Of a stretch of 64,000 bases of DNA, positions 60,605 to 64,000 are shown in pieces. A model generated the notes under the pieces. The model was given only the letters and a program-made list of their open reading frames with translations, searched no databases and was not told the DNA's origin. The stretch comes from Plazaster borealis (Eukaryota; Echinodermata; Asteroidea; Forcipulatida; Labidiasteridae): assembly GCA_021014325.1 (NCBI GenBank), contig JAJGQC010000491.1, forward strand, positions 1 through 64,000, read 5' to 3'. A program made the position numbers and the translations under genes. Position 1 is the stretch's first letter. The number at the start of each line of letters is the position of its first letter.

Positions 60605-60806
60605 ACATGCAGACCTTGATAAGTACGCCCGGGACAAAGAATCAGCTGTCCTGAAGATCCGAGACAGCCATAGTGAGGTTGAGAGGGGTTACCAAGACAA
60701 GAGAAGAGCGTTGACGAGTAAGCTTGAGGCGACGGAGGTAGAGAGAGGAGCGGGAAGAGTGGTCCAACCAAGATGCCATCAAGGAGAAGGGTGTGACCAT
60801 TGAAAA
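60605..60806 (+). pseudogene. CCDC57: CCDC57-like exon E, right arm, frameshifted
   Basis: 202 bp against 201 bp on the left. Substitutions in the KIRELT block and one extra base in the GAGAGAGGAGCGG run shift the frame in the last third. Confidence 0.72.
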
Positions 60807-61402
60807 GTGTGTAATTACTTCAAAGATAAAACCCCCAAATTATTTAAAATTTACTCAGTCAGTTTCCCTTGTGGTTTATTACTTGGTATTTGAAATAAAA
60901 AATTGCAACCCCTTAAAGGCTAAGTATTCCATTGTGGTTTGGAACCGTTCGATTGTTTTGATCCTAACAATAAAACAAACCTGTTAAAATTTCATTTCAA
61001 AAGGTGGTAGCATTTTTGAGATATCGCCAAATATCTGGAGTGGTTATGTTCATGCAGGAAGAGTTATCTGTGATTGGAATACACAATCTGAGAAACGTTT
61101 CCTGCAGAAACGTTTCTCAGATTAAAGTATTTTTGAATCCCTCTCTCTAAATCCGCATTCCTTTGAAGGGAATCATTTCTCAATGTGTTATACATAATCA
61201 ACAGCTGCAAGGCTTCTTACCAAGTAAGTTTGTATGGCCATTAATTTTTGGAGTAATTACCAAAGGTATACCCTTCCTTTAATGCAATACCTCTGCTGCC
61301 GCTTCCAAGGTTGTATTGTAAACTTGGGTGTGATCCCTGGCTATACCGCAGTTACAGGTTGAATGGCTTCTGACTGGCATCCCCGAACAAGATATTAAGA
61401 AA

Positions 61403-61482
61403 GTAGGGCTATAAATTGCTCAGTTGGAAGAAAGCCGGCACGTTAATCCGAAGGTCGCAGGTTCAAGTCCTGCTCGAGTAAA
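61403..61482 (+). other. tRNA-derived SINE head (right arm)
   Basis: Mirror of 37311-37390: TTGCTCAGTTGG and GGTTCAAGTCC at tRNA spacing; acceptor ends do not pair. Confidence 0.65.
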
Positions 61483-61719
61483 TTTTTGTTTGTTCAACCC
61501 TAAATTATTTAGTTTATACTGTTGTAATAATATCACACTAAAAACATGTCATTACTTCCCAGTGTGTACTTTATACAATAAAAATACATAGATCATTAAA
61601 AAACAAAGAATGTAAAATATTACAACAGTATACAAGAAGCACAACATTTGATAAAAGAGCAAAAAGGAGATGTTAAATAAGCTCACTTTTTTGATTTGGT
61701 CAACTTTATTTTGTTAAAG

Positions 61720-61891
61720 ACTCCAGGATGAGATTGAAGATGTTAGGCATCACTCGGATGTCCAGCTAGCCAAGGTCTCCCTAGACATGGTCACTAAGGA
61801 TCTTGCCATAACAACGTTCAGAGTGACCCAGACCAAACTCAAAGCAGAAATGGTCCAGAGAAAAGAAGATACAGAAAATACAGGACAACAA
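61720..61891 (+). CDS. CCDC57: CCDC57-like exon F, right arm
   Basis: 172 bp mirror of 36911-37082, open. Differs by one base in the A-rich segment before the donor (ACAGAAAAT against ACAAAAAAT). Confidence 0.75.
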
Positions 61892-62466
61892 GTAATGATA
61901 ATATTATTCTCTGAGGGCATGCCAATTTGCAAAAGGATCCCCAGATTTGACCTTTGGAAATGTGCAAGGTCACTTTGGCAAAGACCAACTGGACAGGATT
62001 TGGGTAGTCCACCCAACATGACAAAACCAGCCACTTACCCCCCTGGGTGGCACCACAACCATGCTGTGAGTGTCCATTGAAAAATTTAGTTTATCCGCGA
62101 GTGATAAATGAAATAATAGTAATAATTTATAAATTTATATTGCACTCATTCCATTCAGTGTACACAACGGCACACCAATCATGAAATAAATAAATTACAT
62201 TGGCCAAATAAATCATTCTATTCTATGCTTTTCTACTAATAATCTAAGAGGGACATTGATACATTGCTAAATATTGGTAAATTACCAAAAAAGTTTAGGA
62301 AAATCCATACTAAATTCATAAAAAAAGTCTTGTTTGACCTTATGAAGTACACTTAAGCGTGTTTCTCTGCTGTAGCAAGCGCAACAATTTGCTCACCGGT
62401 AAACAGCTTTATGAAATTGGGCCCAGGCCCTAGCGTTGAATTATAACTTCTTAATATCATCCACAG

Positions 62467-62632
62467 ATACAAGAAGGAGTTGTCTCTAGCCATAGATAGA
62501 ACGAGGCTAATCTAGTAGAGATTTAGGACCCAAGCTGAGCTGGACTGGCAGCGACGCTGTGAGGACTAAGAAAGGGTGCAGTACAGCAAGTCAGAGGACC
62601 TGATTGAACGTCTGACCAAGTCCAAAGATGAG
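62467..62632 (+). pseudogene. CCDC57: CCDC57-like exon G, right arm, with stop codons
   Basis: 166 bp with the same three in-frame stops as the left copy and no visible base difference across the exon. Confidence 0.75.
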
Positions 62633-63688
62633 GTACTGCAGCAGGCCTGAATACGGCCACCAAAGGCAATGGCCTCTGTTGGCCCTTGCCTTGTACCTGG
62701 CTCCTCTTTAAAATATACCCATAGATTTTAAACTTGTCTGTGAAAATACCCTTTACTAGATGAAAATGGCCTGACCCTGTCAAAGCTGAAATTCCAGACA
62801 TTAAATCCTGTTTGATTTTGGTGGGTTTTCTACTACACACCTAAACCACCAGTGTTATTAATGGGGGCTGATTCCAAAAGCACATAAATATTTTTTTATG
62901 CTAACCAATGAATCAATCTCTGACGCACTAGAATGCGTTCAATCATTATCAAAAATGAGTGCAGTGCAGTAGACCTTGCAGCCACGACATGGCATGGTTG
63001 AGCGGTCTAGTGCACCGGAATCACGCAATATGTACAAAATGTATATTATTTTAACACTCCACAAATAAATACTTCCCCAAATCATCGTTGATTATTTCAA
63101 TAAGCCATTTGCGAGTCGGATTTATTAATGTCTGGTACAATGACTTGCTTAGTCCCAAGTTACTGCTTAAAATTTGAATTCTTTAGACTAAAGAGACAGT
63201 TGCTGTGTTACTTGATTTAGGGCAAGGTTTTGCGTAGTTACGTAAGAGATGCTGAACACCCATACACAATTCTGAATGAATGTGTCTGGCACAATGGTAC
63301 CAGGGTTTGCTTATCTGGAGGTTGCTCTACAAAAGCTTACCCTGAACCATGTGACATAGAAGCTGTGTCTATAGTCTGAGGAATTCAGTCTGAGGAATTC
63401 GGTATCTTGTGACTAAACAAGTCATTGTACCAGATGTTATTCAAATCTAACTCACAAATGGCTTATTCCTGTAATCCAAATTTGCACATAAGCTTGCAGA
63501 AAATGCATGTCAAAATATTGCTGTTTTTATCACCGAATTGGGTGACGTTTTCACAAGTTGGTTATAATTATGTCTTGATTGAAATTTTGAAGATGGGGAC
63601 TAACTTTACTATTCCAGAAAACCAATGAAGCATTATCCATTTGTTAAAGCGGTCTTATGACAATGCATTTTCCTCAACTCTTTGCCAG

Positions 63689-63823
63689 GCTCTGGCCACC
63701 GTGAAGGAGAAGGATCGAGAGCTGTCACAAAGGGAAGATAACATCAGAGTGCTGACTGCCGATAGGGACCATGCATTTGCAACACTTGGGAAAAAAATCT
63801 ACAAATTAACAGAGATATTGCAG
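63689..63823 (+). CDS. CCDC57: CCDC57-like exon H, right arm
   Basis: 135 bp mirror of 34948-35082, open, donor GTTAGT. Confidence 0.78.
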
Positions 63824-64000
63824 GTTAGTCTCTCATTGACAGTAAACAGTTTCCTTTTGTTTTCTTCTGCAGGACTTGGAAAAGTAGACAGTACTTCAGC
63901 CTCATTACCATGGGCAGCGCGCCGTATCAATACCTCCTGTCACTAACCCTTGAAGGGAAGCACTGAGAATCAATGCTGACTGGCTTACCAAAAATGACTG

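Larger units (their letters stand above)
50235..64000. repeat. Right arm of the large inverted duplication
   Basis: Reverse complement of 34770-47842 with small indels plus two private insertions (50840-51078 and 52957-53686). Continues past the window edge. Confidence 0.95.
55583..64000 (+). pseudogene. CCDC57: CCDC57-like gene, right-arm copy, truncated by window edge
   Basis: Exons A to H of the same gene in mirror order on the plus strand, inside the right arm of the inverted duplication. Besides the stops and frameshift shared with the left copy, exons A, B and E have their own small indels (mostly one-base losses), so this copy is the more damaged one or the less accurately sequenced one. 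Exons I-K would lie beyond 64000. Confidence 0.78.

Noticed and set aside
34770..64000. Palindrome as a simple missed-adapter long-read chimera
   Set aside because: That artefact gives almost no spacer and no arm-specific transposons with clean target sites; here there is a 2.4 kb spacer and two such insertions. Haplotype mis-joining remains possible and is kept as a caveat.

Overview
The window looks like metazoan nuclear DNA: AT-rich, dense in interspersed repeats, with spliced exons on AG/GT boundaries. The repeat types (tRNA-head SINEs, CR1/Jockey-type LINEs, Gypsy elements, TTAA-flanked MITEs) and the diverged CCDC57-like gene point to a marine invertebrate deuterostome. An echinoderm, possibly a sea star, is my best guess; that is inference from repeat style, not proof. 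No bacterial gene, operon or CRISPR array is present.

Layout. 1-2908: broken non-LTR retrotransposon (minus strand) with endonuclease and reverse transcriptase. 3065-4050: a second, 5'-truncated LINE (plus strand). 4260-5145: low-copy repeats. 5147-22022: a tandem satellite of roughly 90 monomers in two length classes (about 187 and 173 bp), most carrying the perfect palindrome ACCATGCCGGCATGGT or a half-broken form of it. 22023-28498: a Gypsy LTR element inserted in the satellite. Its gag is split by an inversion, its protease is interrupted by a 1.5 kb DNA transposon with 9-bp target duplications, and its RT-integrase region is missing. 28499-28735: the satellite resumes. 28736-30621: the 3' end of a second Gypsy element, with integrase and a 144-bp LTR.

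31116-64000 is dominated by a very large inverted duplication. Left arm at most 34770-47842, right arm from about 50235 to the window edge, spacer about 2.4 kb. Both arms carry exons of one coiled-coil gene recognisable as a CCDC57 homologue (a centrosome/microtubule-associated protein), minus strand on the left and plus strand on the right. Both copies share a frameshift and several stop codons, so the locus was probably already disabled before duplication, or the arms are homogenised by conversion. The right arm has further private frameshifts and two private transposon insertions (239 bp with TTAA duplication; 730 bp with inverted ends). Introns are filled with SINEs and at least four MITE families. 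A possible two-exon plus-strand gene starts in the left arm and runs into the single-copy spacer.

No intact protein-coding gene is certain here. The window reads as a repeat-rich, possibly pericentromeric region beside a palindromic segmental duplication.
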